A DNA stretch of 64,000 nt from Polynucleobacter sp. JS-JIR-5-A7. Lineage in GTDB: Bacteria; Pseudomonadota; Gammaproteobacteria; Burkholderiales; Burkholderiaceae. Under the pieces are notes generated by a model, which searched no databases, was not told where the DNA came from, and saw only the letters and a list, made by a program, of their open reading frames with translations. This document shows, piece by piece, positions 33,796 to 44,905 of the stretch (the stretch's first letter is position 1; the number at the start of each line of letters is the position of its first letter). The stretch is taken from contig NZ_CP061308.1 in NCBI RefSeq assembly GCF_018687935.1, forward strand, positions 366,048-430,047. The letters run 5' to 3'. A program made the translations under genes and the position numbers.

Positions 33796-34778
33796 GTATT
33801 TTTGCAAGAGTCGCTGGTACTGGAAGCTATCTTCCGGAGCAGCGTTTAACCAATCAAGATTTAGTGGAACGTTTGGCTAAATCTGGTTTAGAGACTAGCG
33901 ATGAGTGGATTACCACTCGTAGCGGTATTTCTGCGCGTCACTTTGCTGCAGAAAATGAACTCACGAGCGATCTCGCAGTAAAAGCAGCGCAAGCGGCATT
34001 AAGCAGTGCTGGCATTACTTCAGCAGATTTAGACCTCATCATTTTGTCAACCTCAACTCCTGATCACTTGGGCGGCTTCCCCAGTACAGCTTGTGTAGTA
34101 CAAGACAAATTGGGTGTTCACAGTAACTGCGCTGCATTTGATGTACAGGCAGTTTGCGCCGGTTTTACTTATGCCATCGCAACGGCAGATGCGTTTATTC
34201 GTTGTGGCTCCTATAAAAAAGTGTTGGTCATCGGTGCGGAAACTTTCTCACGCATTTTGGACTTTCAAGATCGCGGCACGTGTGTGTTGTTTGGTGATGG
34301 TGCTGGCGCAGTAGTGCTCGAAGCTTCAAGTGAGCCTGGCATTTTGTCGACTGCTCTACATGCCGATGGCAGTCAGCGTGATATTTTGTGTGTGCCTGGG
34401 CGTGCTGGTAACGGTGCAGTGCATGGCTCACCATTTATGACCATGGATGGTCAAGCGGTATTTAAATTGGCAGTCAAAGTTCTAGAGCAAGTGGCTCATG
34501 AAGTTTTAGAAAAGGCGCATCTTAAGCCTGAGCAAATTGATTGGTTAGTTCCTCACCAAGCCAATATCCGCATCATGGAAGGTACTGCCAAAAAGATGGG
34601 CATGTCGATGGATAAAGTGATTGTGACTGTGCATGAGCACGGTAACACTTCGGCAGCCTCTATCCCATTGGCCTTGGATGCTGGTGTGCGTTCCGGTCAA
34701 ATTCAGCGTGGTCAACATCTCTTATTAGAGGGTGTTGGCGGTGGTTTTGCTTGGGGCGCGGTGGCCTTGAAGTATTGA
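33792..34778 (+). CDS. fabH: 3-oxoacyl-ACP synthase III
   Basis: This 328-residue FabH condenses acetyl-CoA with malonyl-ACP to start fatty acid synthesis. The Cys-His-Asn triad is visible in [37 protein letters not shown] and [17 protein letters not shown]. The N-terminal block [16 protein letters not shown] is typical. It overlaps plsX by 4 bases. Confidence 0.97.
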   Translation: MSIFARVAGTGSYLPEQRLTNQDLVERLAKSGLETSDEWITTRSGISARHFAAENELTSDLAVKAAQAALSSAGITSADLDLIILSTSTPDHLGGFPSTACVVQDKLGVHSNCAAFDVQAVCAGFTYAIATADAFIRCGSYKKVLVIGAETFSRILDFQDRGTCVLFGDGAGAVVLEASSEPGILSTALHADGSQRDILCVPGRAGNGAVHGSPFMTMDGQAVFKLAVKVLEQVAHEVLEKAHLKPEQIDWLVPHQANIRIMEGTAKKMGMSMDKVIVTVHEHGNTSAASIPLALDAGVRSGQIQRGQHLLLEGVGGGFAWGAVALKY

Positions 34779-34840
34779 TGCCGTACTCATGCGCGTTAAT
34801 CCGTATTCCATCTCTTTTCATTGTTTTGTAAATTAATCTC

Positions 34841-35776
34841 ATGACATTTGCATTCGTATTCCCTGGACAGGGTTCTCAATCAGTAGGTATGCTCAATTCC
34901 ATCGCCGAGCGTCCTGAAGTGCGTGCAACCTTGCAAGAGGCTTCTGAAGCTTTGGGTGAAGATGTTGCGAATTTGATTGCTGAAGGTCCTGCAGAGGCGC
35001 TGTCATTAACTACCAATACCCAGCCTGTTATGTTGACTGCAGCGGTAGCCTTTTACCGTGCTTGGTTAGCGGCGGGAGGCCCTGCACCGAAGGTGATGGC
35101 AGGTCACAGCCTGGGCGAATACTCTGCATTAGTTGCTTCCGGCGTGATCTCATTTAAAGACGCAGTTCCCTTGGTACGTTTTCGTGCAGAAGCGATGCAA
35201 TCTGCGGTTCCGGTTGGTACCGGCGGTATGGCAGCGATCCTTGGATTGGATGACGCAATAGTCATTCGGGTTTGCGCTGAAGCAAGCACTGCATCGGGTG
35301 GTGTAGTGGAGGCAGTCAATTTCAACGCACCCGGCCAAGTCGTGATTGCGGGTGCCAGCGCTGCCGTTACTAAAGCATGTGAATTACTTAAGGCTGCTGG
35401 TGCCAAGCGCGCCTTGCCACTTCCAGTGTCTGCACCATTTCATTCTTCTTTATTGCAACCAGCATCTGAAAAGCTCAAAGGCTACTTGGTGAACATCGAA
35501 TTTAAAGTGCCAACAATTGCTGTCATTAACAACGTCGATGTCGAAATCTTGAATGACCCAGCGGCGATTAAAGACGCCTTGGTACGTCAAGCAGCGAAAC
35601 CAGTCCGTTGGCAAGAAACTATTCAAGCAATGGCCGCACAAGGAATTACTCAGGTAGTGGAGTGTGGTCCAGGCAAAGTATTGGCAGGGCTTACTAAGCG
35701 AATTCATGATCAGGTGACTGGGGTGCCAGTATTTGATGAAGCTAGCTTGAACGAAGTTCTAGTAAGTTTCAAATAA
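34841..35776 (+). CDS. fabD: Malonyl-CoA:ACP transacylase
   Basis: This 311-residue FabD has the N-terminal FVFPGQGSQSVGM, the Ser nucleophile in MAGHSLGEYSALVASGV, and the His block LPVSAPFHSSLLQPA. It also has VECGPGKVLAGLTKRI near the end. It loads malonyl groups onto ACP. It lies 62 bases after fabH. Confidence 0.97.
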   Translation: MTFAFVFPGQGSQSVGMLNSIAERPEVRATLQEASEALGEDVANLIAEGPAEALSLTTNTQPVMLTAAVAFYRAWLAAGGPAPKVMAGHSLGEYSALVASGVISFKDAVPLVRFRAEAMQSAVPVGTGGMAAILGLDDAIVIRVCAEASTASGGVVEAVNFNAPGQVVIAGASAAVTKACELLKAAGAKRALPLPVSAPFHSSLLQPASEKLKGYLVNIEFKVPTIAVINNVDVEILNDPAAIKDALVRQAAKPVRWQETIQAMAAQGITQVVECGPGKVLAGLTKRIHDQVTGVPVFDEASLNEVLVSFK

Positions 35777-35813
35777 AACCATCGACTCAGTAAAAATCAA
35801 GCGAAAGACAAAT

Positions 35814-36557
35814 ATGAATCTCGACTTAAGCGGACAAATTGCCCTGGTGACTGGCGCCTCGCGCGGTATTGGTCAGGCGATTGCAGATGAGTTGATGAAG
35901 TGTGGCGCCAAGGTCATTGGAACTGCGACATCCAGTGATGGCGCTAAAGCAATTGATGCACGTTTAAAGCCTTCCGGTGGTGCTGGTTTGGCATTGAATG
36001 TAACTGCACCAAATGCTTGCGAAGAAATCATCGATCACATTGTGAAAGAGTATGGTGGCATCAATATTTTGGTGAACAACGCTGGCATTACTCGCGATAA
36101 CTTAGCAATGCGGATGAAGTCTGAAGAGTGGGTTGATGTGATTGATACCAACTTAAGCTCAGTGTTCCGTTTATCTCAAGCTGTTTTACGTCCCATGATG
36201 AAGGCTCGTGGTGGCCGCATTATCAACATTACCTCGATCGTTGGTCACATGGGTAATGCTGGACAGGCTAATTACGCCGCAGCAAAATCCGGTGTTTCTG
36301 GCATGACTCGTGCCCTCGCTCGTGAAATCGGCAGTCGTAATATCACTGTGAACTGTGTGGCACCGGGATTTATTGATACCGATATGACGCGCGCTTTGAG
36401 CGAAGATCAGCAAAATGCCCTAAAAGTGAACATTCCTTTGGCTCGTTTGGGTAGCCCAGAAGATGTTGCCCAGGCAGTGGCATTTTTGGCCTCCCCAGCA
36501 GCTGGATACATTACTGGGAATACCCTACACGTCAATGGCGGACTCTATTTGGCCTAA
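35814..36557 (+). CDS. fabG: 3-oxoacyl-ACP reductase
   Basis: This 247-residue SDR reduces 3-ketoacyl-ACP with NADPH. It has VTGASRGIGQAIADEL, NILVNNAGITRDN, and the catalytic Ser-Tyr-Lys in INITSIVGHMGNAGQ and NYAAAKSG. The C-terminal ITGNTLHVNGGLYL is diagnostic of FabG. It sits 37 bases after fabD. Confidence 0.97.
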   Translation: MNLDLSGQIALVTGASRGIGQAIADELMKCGAKVIGTATSSDGAKAIDARLKPSGGAGLALNVTAPNACEEIIDHIVKEYGGINILVNNAGITRDNLAMRMKSEEWVDVIDTNLSSVFRLSQAVLRPMMKARGGRIINITSIVGHMGNAGQANYAAAKSGVSGMTRALAREIGSRNITVNCVAPGFIDTDMTRALSEDQQNALKVNIPLARLGSPEDVAQAVAFLASPAAGYITGNTLHVNGGLYLA

Positions 36558-36659
36558 CGGCAAAGCAAGGATTTGGTCATTTTTGGGTGGTTTTGCTAAT
36601 TAAGCCCGCCATGCTGATAAAATCCTTCCATCGTTTTTTTACAACCCTTGGGGGACTTA

Positions 36660-36899
36660 ATGGATAACATCGAACAACGCGTTAAGAAAATCGTCGCTGA
36701 GCAATTGGGCGTCGCTGAAGGAGATATCAAGAATGAATCTTCTTTTGTGAATGACCTGGGCGCTGACTCTCTTGACACTGTTGAGCTGGTTATGGCTTTG
36801 GAAGATGAATTCGGCATCGAAATTCCTGATGAGGAAGCTGAAAAAATCACCACAGTGCAGCTCGCGATCGACTTCGCTAAATCAAAAGCTCAGGGTTAA
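36660..36899 (+). CDS. acpP: Acyl carrier protein
   Basis: This 79-residue acidic ACP has the phosphopantetheine attachment Ser37 in [18 protein letters not shown]. The ATG at 36660 follows GGGGGA; the in-frame TTG at 36648 is not needed. It carries growing acyl chains. A possible promoter -10 (TAAAAT, 36618-36623) with a poorly spaced TTGCTA lies in the gap, fitting the need for high expression. It is activated by AcpS, encoded at 45679. Confidence 0.98.
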   Translation: MDNIEQRVKKIVAEQLGVAEGDIKNESSFVNDLGADSLDTVELVMALEDEFGIEIPDEEAEKITTVQLAIDFAKSKAQG

Positions 36900-36920
36900 A
36901 TCCCTAGCTTAGGTATTACT

Positions 36921-38168
36921 GTGTCAGCATCAAATGGCCGACGCCGGGTTGTAGTTACCGGCCTTGGTCTTATTTCACCTGTTGGTAATTCAGTTGATGT
37001 AGCTTGGTCTAACTTGCTTGCCGGCAAATCAGGCATCGCCACGATCACCAAGTTTGACCACACTCCACTAAGTGTTCATTTCGCTGGAGAGGTGAAAGAT
37101 TTCAATGTCGAAGAATACGTCTCTGCCAAAGAGGCACGCCATATGGATACCTTTATCCATTACGGTATCGCCGCTGGTACGCAGGCGATTCGCGACAGCG
37201 GTCTAGAGATCAACGAGCAAAATGCCGAACGCATTGGCGTGATGGTCGGCTCTGGTATTGGCGGACTGCCAATGATTGAGGAAACGGGTGCCGAGTTACT
37301 GGCCCGCGGTCCTCGTCGCATTTCACCATTCTTTGTGCCAGGCTCAATCATTAATATGATTTCTGGACACCTCAGCATTTTGTTTGGTCTCAAAGGTCCA
37401 AACGTGGCTGCTGTTACTGCCTGTACAACTGGCTTGCACAGCATTGGCTTAGCTGCGCGTTTGATTCAGTATGGCGATGCGGATGTCATGGTTGCCGGTG
37501 GCGCTGAATCCACTATCTCTGCTTTAGGTGTTGGTGGTTTTGCATCTGCAAGAGCCCTCTCCACTCGTAATGATGATCCTGCAACTGCATCACGACCTTG
37601 GGATAAAGACCGCGATGGTTTTGTCCTTGGCGAAGGTGCTGGCGTAGTTGTGCTGGAAGAGTATGAGCATGCCAAGGCCCGGGGCGCAAAAATTTATTGT
37701 GAACTGCTTGGTTTTGGTATGAGCGGTGATGCGTATCACATGACCGCTCCCAATATGGATGGTCCACGTCGTTGCATGGTTAATGCCTTACGTGATGCCG
37801 GTTTAAATCCAGACCAAATTCAGTACTTAAATGCTCATGGCACTTCTACGCCCTTAGGTGACAAGAATGAAACCGAAGCCATCAAAGCGGCTTTGGGCGA
37901 TCACGCTAAGAAGGCGCTGATCAATTCCACCAAGTCAATGACTGGTCACCTTTTGGGTGGTGCCGGTGGCTTAGAGTCAGTTTTCACTATCCTGGCCCTC
38001 CATAATCAGAAATCCCCACCCACTATCAATATCTTTAATCAAGATCCTGAGTGCGATTTGGACTACTGCGCCAATACCGCTAGGGATGTCAAGATTGATC
38101 ATGCTGTTAAAAACAATTTTGGCTTTGGGGGTACTAACGGCACCTTGATTTTCGGCAAGTTGACCTAA
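36921..38168 (+). CDS. fabF: 3-oxoacyl-ACP synthase II
   Basis: This 415-residue condensing enzyme starts with GTG. The Cys nucleophile is in [14 protein letters not shown], and the two His residues are in [14 protein letters not shown] and [12 protein letters not shown]. It elongates acyl-ACP and controls the unsaturated chain balance. It follows acpP by 21 bases. A protease of the mucD type follows directly after 50 bases; an rpoE-rseAB cluster often separates them in relatives. Confidence 0.97.
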   Translation: MSASNGRRRVVVTGLGLISPVGNSVDVAWSNLLAGKSGIATITKFDHTPLSVHFAGEVKDFNVEEYVSAKEARHMDTFIHYGIAAGTQAIRDSGLEINEQNAERIGVMVGSGIGGLPMIEETGAELLARGPRRISPFFVPGSIINMISGHLSILFGLKGPNVAAVTACTTGLHSIGLAARLIQYGDADVMVAGGAESTISALGVGGFASARALSTRNDDPATASRPWDKDRDGFVLGEGAGVVVLEEYEHAKARGAKIYCELLGFGMSGDAYHMTAPNMDGPRRCMVNALRDAGLNPDQIQYLNAHGTSTPLGDKNETEAIKAALGDHAKKALINSTKSMTGHLLGGAGGLESVFTILALHNQKSPPTINIFNQDPECDLDYCANTARDVKIDHAVKNNFGFGGTNGTLIFGKLT

Positions 38169-38218
38169 TATTCTCTTTATCTCCACTGTTGGTTTTCACC
38201 AAGTAGGTCTATAGCATT

Positions 38219-39667
38219 ATGAAAAAGCACTTTATTGCGCTCCTGGCTATTTTGAGTCTGGGGCAGATGTCTTTTATGACACCGTCAATGGCTCAGAATC
38301 CTCGAGTTGCGATTCCTGATTTTGCCGACTTGGTTGAGCGCGCCAGCCCAGCGGTTGTCAATATTCGTACAACTGAAAAAGTCATGGTTCAGCAAGCTCA
38401 AGGCGGCATTCCCGGAATGCCAGAAGAACAAGCGGAATTCTTCCGCCGCTTTTTTGGCGTGCCGATGCCAGGAGTTCCTAACGGTCCTAAGCAGTCGCAG
38501 CCAAACTCCGGAAAGCCGCAAGAAGCAGATCGTGGCGTTGGTTCCGGTTTCATTATTGAATCCAATGGGTTGATTCTGACAAATGCGCACGTGGTTGAAG
38601 GTGCCACCACGATTTATGTCACCTTAACGGATAAGCGTGAGTTCAAGGCGAAATTATTGGGTATGGATAAACGTACCGATGTAGCGGTTGTCAAAATTGA
38701 AGCGCGTGATTTGCCAAGACTGCCTTTGGGTGATTCATCAAAGGTGCGAGTAGGCGAGTGGGTTCTTGCGATTGGCTCACCTTTCGGTTTGGAAAATACA
38801 GTAACTGCAGGCATTGTGTCTGCCAAGAGTCGTGATACGGGGGATTACTTACCCTTTATTCAAACTGACGTTGCCGTCAATCCCGGCAACTCTGGCGGCC
38901 CATTACTCAACACAGCCGGTCAAGTGATTGGTATTAACTCCCAGATCTTTAGTCGCTCTGGTGGTTATATGGGTATCTCTTTCGCCATTCCCATTGATGA
39001 AGCAATGCGAGTTGCAGATCAGTTACGAACTAACGGAAAAATGACTCGCGGTCGTATTGGTGTCGCCTTAAGTGAGATGACAAAAGACATTGCAGAGAGT
39101 TTGGGTTTAGGCAAACCTCGAGGTGCATACGTTCGTAACGTGGAGCCAAGTGGCCCAGCAGCAGCTGGTGGTATTGAAGCTGGCGACGTGATTTTAAGTT
39201 TCAATGGACGTGAGATTGCTAAATCAACCGATTTGCCTCGAGTCGTGGGTGATACAAAACCTGGTAGCTCTGTTCCAGTACAAGTTTGGCGCAAGGGTGC
39301 AGCGCGCGAATTAACAGTGACAGTGGCTGACACTGAGTCTGCAAAAGCTGTTAATAAGAAATCTGATGCGCCAACTGCAGATAGCAACAGTACAAATGTC
39401 TTTGGGGTGGCTGTAATCGATTTATCGGATACCAAAAAGAAGGATCTGAATCTGAAGGGTGGGGTAGAGGTCACTAGTCTAGGTGATGGCCCTCTAGCTA
39501 AGGCAGGGGTTCGACCAGGCGACGTCATTATTCGGGTGGCTGATACTGATATTACTGGGGTTAAGCAGTTTGAAGCCCTGGTTAAAGCCCTGGATGCCAA
39601 TAAGGCTGTTCCAGTCTTTATTCGCCGTGCAGATAGCACTTTGGTGCTTCCGGTAAAGCCAAAATAA
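38219..39667 (+). CDS. mucD: Do/DegP-family periplasmic serine protease (MucD-like)
   Basis: This 482-residue protein has a signal peptide (MKKHFIALLAILSLGQMSF, cut near SMAQ). The trypsin-like domain carries His in LILTNAHVVEGA, Asp in DKRTDVAVVKIEA and Ser in VNPGNSGGPLLNTAG. Two PDZ domains follow (about 270-365 and 390-480). It degrades or refolds damaged envelope proteins. Low-complexity QSQPNSGKPQ lies in the LA loop. The usual upstream sigma-E genes are missing from this position. Confidence 0.95.
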   Translation: MKKHFIALLAILSLGQMSFMTPSMAQNPRVAIPDFADLVERASPAVVNIRTTEKVMVQQAQGGIPGMPEEQAEFFRRFFGVPMPGVPNGPKQSQPNSGKPQEADRGVGSGFIIESNGLILTNAHVVEGATTIYVTLTDKREFKAKLLGMDKRTDVAVVKIEARDLPRLPLGDSSKVRVGEWVLAIGSPFGLENTVTAGIVSAKSRDTGDYLPFIQTDVAVNPGNSGGPLLNTAGQVIGINSQIFSRSGGYMGISFAIPIDEAMRVADQLRTNGKMTRGRIGVALSEMTKDIAESLGLGKPRGAYVRNVEPSGPAAAGGIEAGDVILSFNGREIAKSTDLPRVVGDTKPGSSVPVQVWRKGAARELTVTVADTESAKAVNKKSDAPTADSNSTNVFGVAVIDLSDTKKKDLNLKGGVEVTSLGDGPLAKAGVRPGDVIIRVADTDITGVKQFEALVKALDANKAVPVFIRRADSTLVLPVKPK

Positions 39668-39804
39668 GCCCTTTTTAGGCTAAAAAATAGGGTTCGGCGT
39701 CTTAAGGGCGCCACCCATTACAATCCCTCTAAGACGACTTTTTGCAGCGCATCATTGTGGTGCGTTCTGACAAGGCGTTTTCTTGAATGACTTTTTAAGA
39801 CGCT

Positions 39805-41610
39805 ATGGATTTAATCCGCAATTTTTCTATCATCGCCCATATCGATCACGGCAAATCTACGCTTGCTGATCGTATTATCCAAATTTGTGGCGGTCTCTCT
39901 GATCGAGAAATGGAAGCCCAGGTTCTCGATTCAATGGACATTGAGCGTGAGCGAGGTATCACGATCAAGGCCCAAACGGCTGCTCTAAATTACAAAGCCA
40001 AAGACGGCAAGATTTATAACCTCAACCTCATTGATACCCCAGGTCACGTTGACTTCTCATACGAGGTGAGTCGCTCTTTATCGGCTTGTGAAGGTGCTTT
40101 GCTGGTGGTAGATGCAAGTCAGGGTGTTGAGGCGCAAACAGTAGCAAACTGTTACACCGCAATTGAGTTAGGCGTTGAAGTGGTACCGGTGCTCAATAAG
40201 ATTGATTTGCCGCAGGCAGACCCTGAACGCGCTATTCAAGAAATTGAAGATGTGATTGGTATTGATGCAACTGATGCGGTAACTTGTTCTGCCAAGACCG
40301 GGATGGGTGTGCATGAAGTCATTGAAGAAATGATTCGTCGCGTTCCGCCACCCAAGGGTGATGCGAGTGCACCATTGCAATGCTTGATCATTGACTCTTG
40401 GTTTGATAATTATGTTGGTGTGGTGATGTTGGTGCGTGTAGTTAATGGCACCTTAAAACCCAAAGACAAAATTACTTTAATGGCCAATGGCTCAACCCAT
40501 TTAGTTGAACACGTGGGCGTCTTTAGTCCAAAGTCAGTAGATCGCCCTGAGCTGAGTGCTGGTCAAGTCGGTTTTATCATCGCCGGCATCAAAGAGCTTA
40601 AAGCTGCAAAAGTAGGTGATACGGTGACCCATGCTGTAGGCCAACAAGGCCGCACACCTGCTACCGAGCCATTACCTGGTTTCAAGGAAGTGAAGTCACA
40701 AGTATTTGCTGGCCTCTATCCAGTAGAGGCGAGTGAGTACGATCAATTGCGTGAGTCACTGGAGAAACTGAAATTAAACGATGCATCACTTCTGTATGAG
40801 CCAGAGGTTTCACAAGCTTTAGGTTTTGGATTCCGCTGCGGATTCTTGGGTTTGCTCCATATGGAAATCGTCCAAGAGCGCTTGGAGCGCCAGTACGGCA
40901 TGAACTTGATTACAACTGCGCCAACCGTGGTGTATCAGGTGCAGCAATCTGACGGCACGATCTTGATGGTAGATAACCCATCTAAGATGCCCGAGACCAG
41001 CAAGGTCGATACGATCATGGAACCGATTGTGACTGTCAATCTGTATATGCCACAGGAGTATGTAGGCTCAGTGATTACTCTATGCGTTGGCAAGCGCGGG
41101 ATTCAGACGGGGATGAACTACTTAGGTCGTCAAGTGCAGCTCACTTATGAGTTGCCGATGGCTGAGATTGTGCTCGACTTCTTTGATCGTCTCAAATCAA
41201 TCTCACGTGGCTATGCCTCGATGGATTATGAGTTCAAAGAATATCGCCCAGCCGATGTGGTCAAAGTGGATATCTTGATTAACGGTGATCGCGTAGATGC
41301 TTTGTCAGTCATTGTGCATAGAAGTAATAGTCAGCACCGCGGTCGTGAAGTGGTCTCCAAGATGCGCGGCATTATTCCGCGACAGATGTTTGATGTAGCT
41401 ATTCAGGCGGCGATTGGTAGCAATATCGTTGCGCGTGAAAACGTCAAGGCCTTACGGAAGAATGTTTTGGCGAAGTGCTACGGTGGTGACATTTCTCGTA
41501 AGCGCAAGTTATTAGAGAAGCAAAAAGAAGGTAAGAAACGCATGAAGCAAGTGGGTAACGTTGAGATTCCGCAAGAAGCTTTCTTGGCGATTTTGCAGGT
41601 GGAGGATTAA
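39805..41610 (+). CDS. lepA: Elongation factor 4 (LepA)
   Basis: This 601-residue translational GTPase has the P-loop [15 protein letters not shown], the switch [18 protein letters not shown] and [11 protein letters not shown]. It also has the LepA-specific C-terminal domain ([19 protein letters not shown]). It back-translocates or helps assemble ribosomes under stress. It is the first gene of the lepA-lepB-rnc-era-recO-pdxJ-acpS cluster; its stop and the lepB start overlap by 1 base (TAATG). Confidence 0.98.
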   Translation: MDLIRNFSIIAHIDHGKSTLADRIIQICGGLSDREMEAQVLDSMDIERERGITIKAQTAALNYKAKDGKIYNLNLIDTPGHVDFSYEVSRSLSACEGALLVVDASQGVEAQTVANCYTAIELGVEVVPVLNKIDLPQADPERAIQEIEDVIGIDATDAVTCSAKTGMGVHEVIEEMIRRVPPPKGDASAPLQCLIIDSWFDNYVGVVMLVRVVNGTLKPKDKITLMANGSTHLVEHVGVFSPKSVDRPELSAGQVGFIIAGIKELKAAKVGDTVTHAVGQQGRTPATEPLPGFKEVKSQVFAGLYPVEASEYDQLRESLEKLKLNDASLLYEPEVSQALGFGFRCGFLGLLHMEIVQERLERQYGMNLITTAPTVVYQVQQSDGTILMVDNPSKMPETSKVDTIMEPIVTVNLYMPQEYVGSVITLCVGKRGIQTGMNYLGRQVQLTYELPMAEIVLDFFDRLKSISRGYASMDYEFKEYRPADVVKVDILINGDRVDALSVIVHRSNSQHRGREVVSKMRGIIPRQMFDVAIQAAIGSNIVARENVKALRKNVLAKCYGGDISRKRKLLEKQKEGKKRMKQVGNVEIPQEAFLAILQVED

Positions 41611-42416
41611 TGAACTTCGCTCTGATTCTTTTCATTTTGGTAATTGTTTCTGGCATTGCTTGGATTGCTGACAGGGTCTACTTTGCACCACAAAGAAAAG
41701 CAGCCGGTATTGATCGCATGCCATTATGGCTCGAGTACACCGCAGGCTTTTTCCCAGTCATTTGTGCAGTATTTGTATTGCGCTCTTTTATTGTTGAGCC
41801 ATTCAAGATCCCTTCTGGCTCCATGATTCCGACATTGCAGATCGGCGATTTCATATTGGTGAATAAATTTACGTATGGCATTCGTTTGCCGGTGATTAAT
41901 CAAAAAATTGTGGAGCTGGGCTCCCCTAAACGTGGGGATGTGGTGGTGTTCCGTTACCCTCGCGATGAGTCAGTGGACTATATCAAGCGAGTCGTTGCCT
42001 TACCGGGTGATGTGATTGCTTATGAAGATAAGCGCTTAACAATTAATGGCCAGCCTTTGCAATACAGCGGCGGCGAAGCCTATCTTGATCCCGAAAATAT
42101 GCGTTACGCCAAACGTTATACAGAAGCTTTCCCAGCAGATTTAGGTGGCAATCGTCATGAGATTTTGAATGACCCTGATCGTCCTGCAGGGGCATTCCCC
42201 GCAGAGCGTTTTCCGGGTGCAGAGTTTTGCCAATACCAACCATCTGGTCTGACCTGCAAGGTGCCTGCAGGGCATTACTTTGCGATGGGTGATAACCGCG
42301 ATAACAGTGCTGACTCTCGTTATTGGGGTTTTGTGCCTGATAAGAACATTGTTGGCAGGGCATTTTTTGTCTGGCTTAACCTAGGTAATCTAGGTCGTAT
42401 TGGTGGTTTTGAGTAG
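41610..42416 (+). CDS. lepB: Signal peptidase I
   Basis: This 268-residue protein has two N-terminal membrane segments. The Ser-Lys catalytic dyad lies in KIPSGSMIPTLQIGD and SVDYIKRVVALPGD. The C-terminal box is FAMGDNRDNSADSRYWG. It cleaves signal peptides of exported proteins such as those seen here. It overlaps the lepA stop by 1 base and is followed by rnc after 6 bases. Confidence 0.97.
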   Translation: MNFALILFILVIVSGIAWIADRVYFAPQRKAAGIDRMPLWLEYTAGFFPVICAVFVLRSFIVEPFKIPSGSMIPTLQIGDFILVNKFTYGIRLPVINQKIVELGSPKRGDVVVFRYPRDESVDYIKRVVALPGDVIAYEDKRLTINGQPLQYSGGEAYLDPENMRYAKRYTEAFPADLGGNRHEILNDPDRPAGAFPAERFPGAEFCQYQPSGLTCKVPAGHYFAMGDNRDNSADSRYWGFVPDKNIVGRAFFVWLNLGNLGRIGGFE

Positions 42417-42422
42417 TCGATC

Positions 42423-43214
42423 ATGAACGCGCGCGCCGTTATCGAAACCGCACCACTTCAAGAGCGTCTGGGGTATACCTTTAAAAAGCCCGAACTCTTA
42501 AATCAAGCCTTGACTCATCGTAGTCATAGCAAGAAAAATAATGAGCGCTTAGAGTTTTTGGGTGACTCCATTCTGAATTGCGTGGTTGCTGATTTACTGT
42601 ATGAGCGTTATTCCGATTTAGATGAGGGTGACCTCTCACGTGTGCGTGCAAATTTAGTCAAACAGCAAGCTTTGTATGAGATTGCCCAAACACTATCTCT
42701 ATCAGATTACCTTCGCTTGGGCGAGGGTGAGCTCAAGAGTGGTGGCTTTCGCCGTCCATCCATTCTGGCAGATACCTTAGAGGCAGTGACGGGCGCGATC
42801 TTTTTGGATGGCGGTTTTGAAGCGGCAAAAGCGTGTTTGCGCAAACTCTATTCAATTATTCTGACGCAGGTTGATCCCAAAACTTTAGGTAAAGATGACA
42901 AAACACTGTTGCAAGAGTGTTTGCAAAGTTACCAGTTACCTTTGCCAACTTATAACGTGACAGGCACTAGTGGCGCTGCACACAATCAGCAATTTGAGGT
43001 GGAGTGTGTCATACCAAGCCTCAAGGTCTCAGTAAAAGGTGAGGGTGCATCCCGCCGCGCTGCTGAGCAGTCAGCCGCTAAAACCGCTTTGCTGGGAGTC
43101 TTAAAAGCCTTGCCACAAGAATCTCGCAAGCCCAAGAAAACTCGGTCGGCTAAGAAAAAAGCAGCCAAGAAAGAAGCGACTGAAGAGCAGTTAAATCTTA
43201 AGCTGAAGGGCTAA
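42423..43214 (+). CDS. rnc: Ribonuclease III
   Basis: This 263-residue RNase III has the catalytic signature [18 protein letters not shown], the metal-binding [16 protein letters not shown] and a C-terminal dsRNA-binding domain (about 155-225, [16 protein letters not shown]). A Lys-rich tail ([18 protein letters not shown]) extends beyond the usual end of about 226 residues. It cuts structured RNA, including rRNA precursors. era follows after 2 bases. Confidence 0.97.
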   Translation: MNARAVIETAPLQERLGYTFKKPELLNQALTHRSHSKKNNERLEFLGDSILNCVVADLLYERYSDLDEGDLSRVRANLVKQQALYEIAQTLSLSDYLRLGEGELKSGGFRRPSILADTLEAVTGAIFLDGGFEAAKACLRKLYSIILTQVDPKTLGKDDKTLLQECLQSYQLPLPTYNVTGTSGAAHNQQFEVECVIPSLKVSVKGEGASRRAAEQSAAKTALLGVLKALPQESRKPKKTRSAKKKAAKKEATEEQLNLKLKG

Positions 43215-43216
43215 TC

Positions 43217-44152
43217 GTGTTTAGATGCGGCACTATCGCCATTGTTGGGCGTCCCAATATGGGTAAGTCAACCTTGCTCAACGCATTAGTTGGACAAAAG
43301 ATCAGTATTACTTCACGTAAGGCGCAGACAACCCGTCATCGGATATTGGGTATCCAGAATCGCGAGGAAGCACAGTTCATTTTTATTGATACGCCTGGTT
43401 TCCAGACACGTTTAATGAACACCCTTAATAAAGCATTGAATCGTACTGTTACTACCGCCTTACAAGATGTCAATGTCGCTTGCTTTGTAGTAGAGGCTGG
43501 TTACTTTGGCGAGGATGATAAAAAAGTATTAAAGCTGCTGCCAGATGATCTTCCAGTGCTGCTGGTCTTAAATAAATTGGACTTGTTCAATAGTCGCTTT
43601 CAGACTCCATCTGACCGGGATCAAGCCTTGCTCAACTTTATGAAAGAGATGTCTAAACCTTGGTGTGAATTAGGTGGGCACGAAGATCAAAAGTGTGAGT
43701 TTGCAGAAATCGTACCCATGAGTGCAAAGAGTCCGGGAGATATTGAAAGACTGTTAGATGTGCTTGAGGGTTATTTGCCTGAGGCTGAGGCTGTATACGA
43801 TGGTGACACCATTACTGATCGTAGTGAGCGCTTCTTAGCGGCAGAAATTTTGCGTGAAAAGGTTTTCCGTTTTACTGGCGAAGAGTTACCTTACACCTCT
43901 ACCGTAGTAATTGATCAATTCAAGATGGATGGCAAGATGCGCCGGATTGCTGCCACCATTTTGGTAGATCGCGATAGCCATAAAGCCATGATCATTGGGC
44001 AAAAGGGTGAGCGGCTGAAGAAGATTTCTACCGATGCTCGCATTGATATGGAAAAGCTCTTTGATGGCAAAGTCTTTTTGGAGACTTGGGTCAAAGTGAA
44101 GCGTGGTTGGGCAGATGATCGCGCTGAATTGCGGGCACAGGGTCTGGAATAA
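43217..44152 (+). CDS. era: GTPase Era
   Basis: This 311-residue protein starts with GTG. It has an N-terminal GTPase domain ([32 protein letters not shown]) and a C-terminal KH RNA-binding domain ([18 protein letters not shown]). Era binds 16S rRNA and helps 30S maturation. Translation is probably coupled to rnc because the genes are 2 bases apart. Confidence 0.97.
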   Translation: MFRCGTIAIVGRPNMGKSTLLNALVGQKISITSRKAQTTRHRILGIQNREEAQFIFIDTPGFQTRLMNTLNKALNRTVTTALQDVNVACFVVEAGYFGEDDKKVLKLLPDDLPVLLVLNKLDLFNSRFQTPSDRDQALLNFMKEMSKPWCELGGHEDQKCEFAEIVPMSAKSPGDIERLLDVLEGYLPEAEAVYDGDTITDRSERFLAAEILREKVFRFTGEELPYTSTVVIDQFKMDGKMRRIAATILVDRDSHKAMIIGQKGERLKKISTDARIDMEKLFDGKVFLETWVKVKRGWADDRAELRAQGLE

Positions 44153-44158
44153 GCTCCT

Positions 44159-44893
44159 ATGGCCTCGATTCGTGTTGCTGACGAGCCTGCTTTTGTATTG
44201 CACAGCATTCCCTATAAAGAGACTAGCTTAATTCTGGATGTCTTCACGCGGCAACATGGCCGCATGGCACTGATTGCTAAAGGTGCTAAACGTCCTCATT
44301 CAACACTACGTCCTGTGTTGCAACGCTTTCAGCCATTACTGGTTTCTTGGAGTGGTAAGTCTGAATTGCGCACGCTTACCAAGTCTGAGTGGGTGGGTGG
44401 TATGCCTTCTTTAGTCGGTGATGCACTGCTCTGCGGCTTTTACCTCAATGAACTACTCGTGAAGTTTTTAGCTCGTGAAGATGAATACGAAAAGCTTTAC
44501 GATCGCTATGCTGAAACCATCAACGCTCTATCGAATCTTGAGTTTGAGTCGAAGGGCTTAGAAGAAATTCTGCGTCCTTTTGAGTTATCGCTGCTTCAAG
44601 AGACGGGCTACGCGGCTGCCTTAGATCGTTGCGTTGAAACCAATCAAATACCTGATGCCCAAACCCACTATGTTTACCAGCCAGAGCGAGGTGTGCGTCC
44701 TACCCAAGGTGACGATCCAGGCCACTGGCCAGTATTGAAGGGTCAATCTTTATTGGCAATTGCTGCTGGGGACTTTTCTGCTCCAGAGACGCTCTCTGAA
44801 AGTAAGCAGCTCATGCGTTTCCTTTTGGGCTTGCACTTGCAAGATCAAGTCTTGACGACCCGTCAAATTTTGATTGATTTGAAGAAAATCTAG
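44159..44893 (+). CDS. recO: DNA repair protein RecO
   Basis: This 244-residue protein has an N-terminal OB-fold region (DEPAFVLHSIPYKETSLIL, DVFTRQHGRMALIAKGAK) and a helical C-terminal part (FELSLLQETGYAAALDRC). RecO helps RecA load on SSB-coated single-stranded DNA. The Zn-binding cysteines found in some RecO proteins are not conserved here. It is 6 bases after era. Confidence 0.94.
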   Translation: MASIRVADEPAFVLHSIPYKETSLILDVFTRQHGRMALIAKGAKRPHSTLRPVLQRFQPLLVSWSGKSELRTLTKSEWVGGMPSLVGDALLCGFYLNELLVKFLAREDEYEKLYDRYAETINALSNLEFESKGLEEILRPFELSLLQETGYAAALDRCVETNQIPDAQTHYVYQPERGVRPTQGDDPGHWPVLKGQSLLAIAAGDFSAPETLSESKQLMRFLLGLHLQDQVLTTRQILIDLKKI

Positions 44894-44905
44894 TAATCTA
44901 TTGAC

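Noticed and set aside
39019..39714. A 231-codon open frame on the minus strand opposite mucD.
   Set aside because: It is the antisense shadow of a well-conserved protease gene; its composition (Ser, Thr, Arg, Pro-rich) is typical of a shadow frame.
39660..39720. A terminator after mucD (AGCC-CTTTTTA-GGCT followed by six A).
   Set aside because: The stem is only 4 bp and the T run is on the wrong side for mucD; I could not support it as a functional site.
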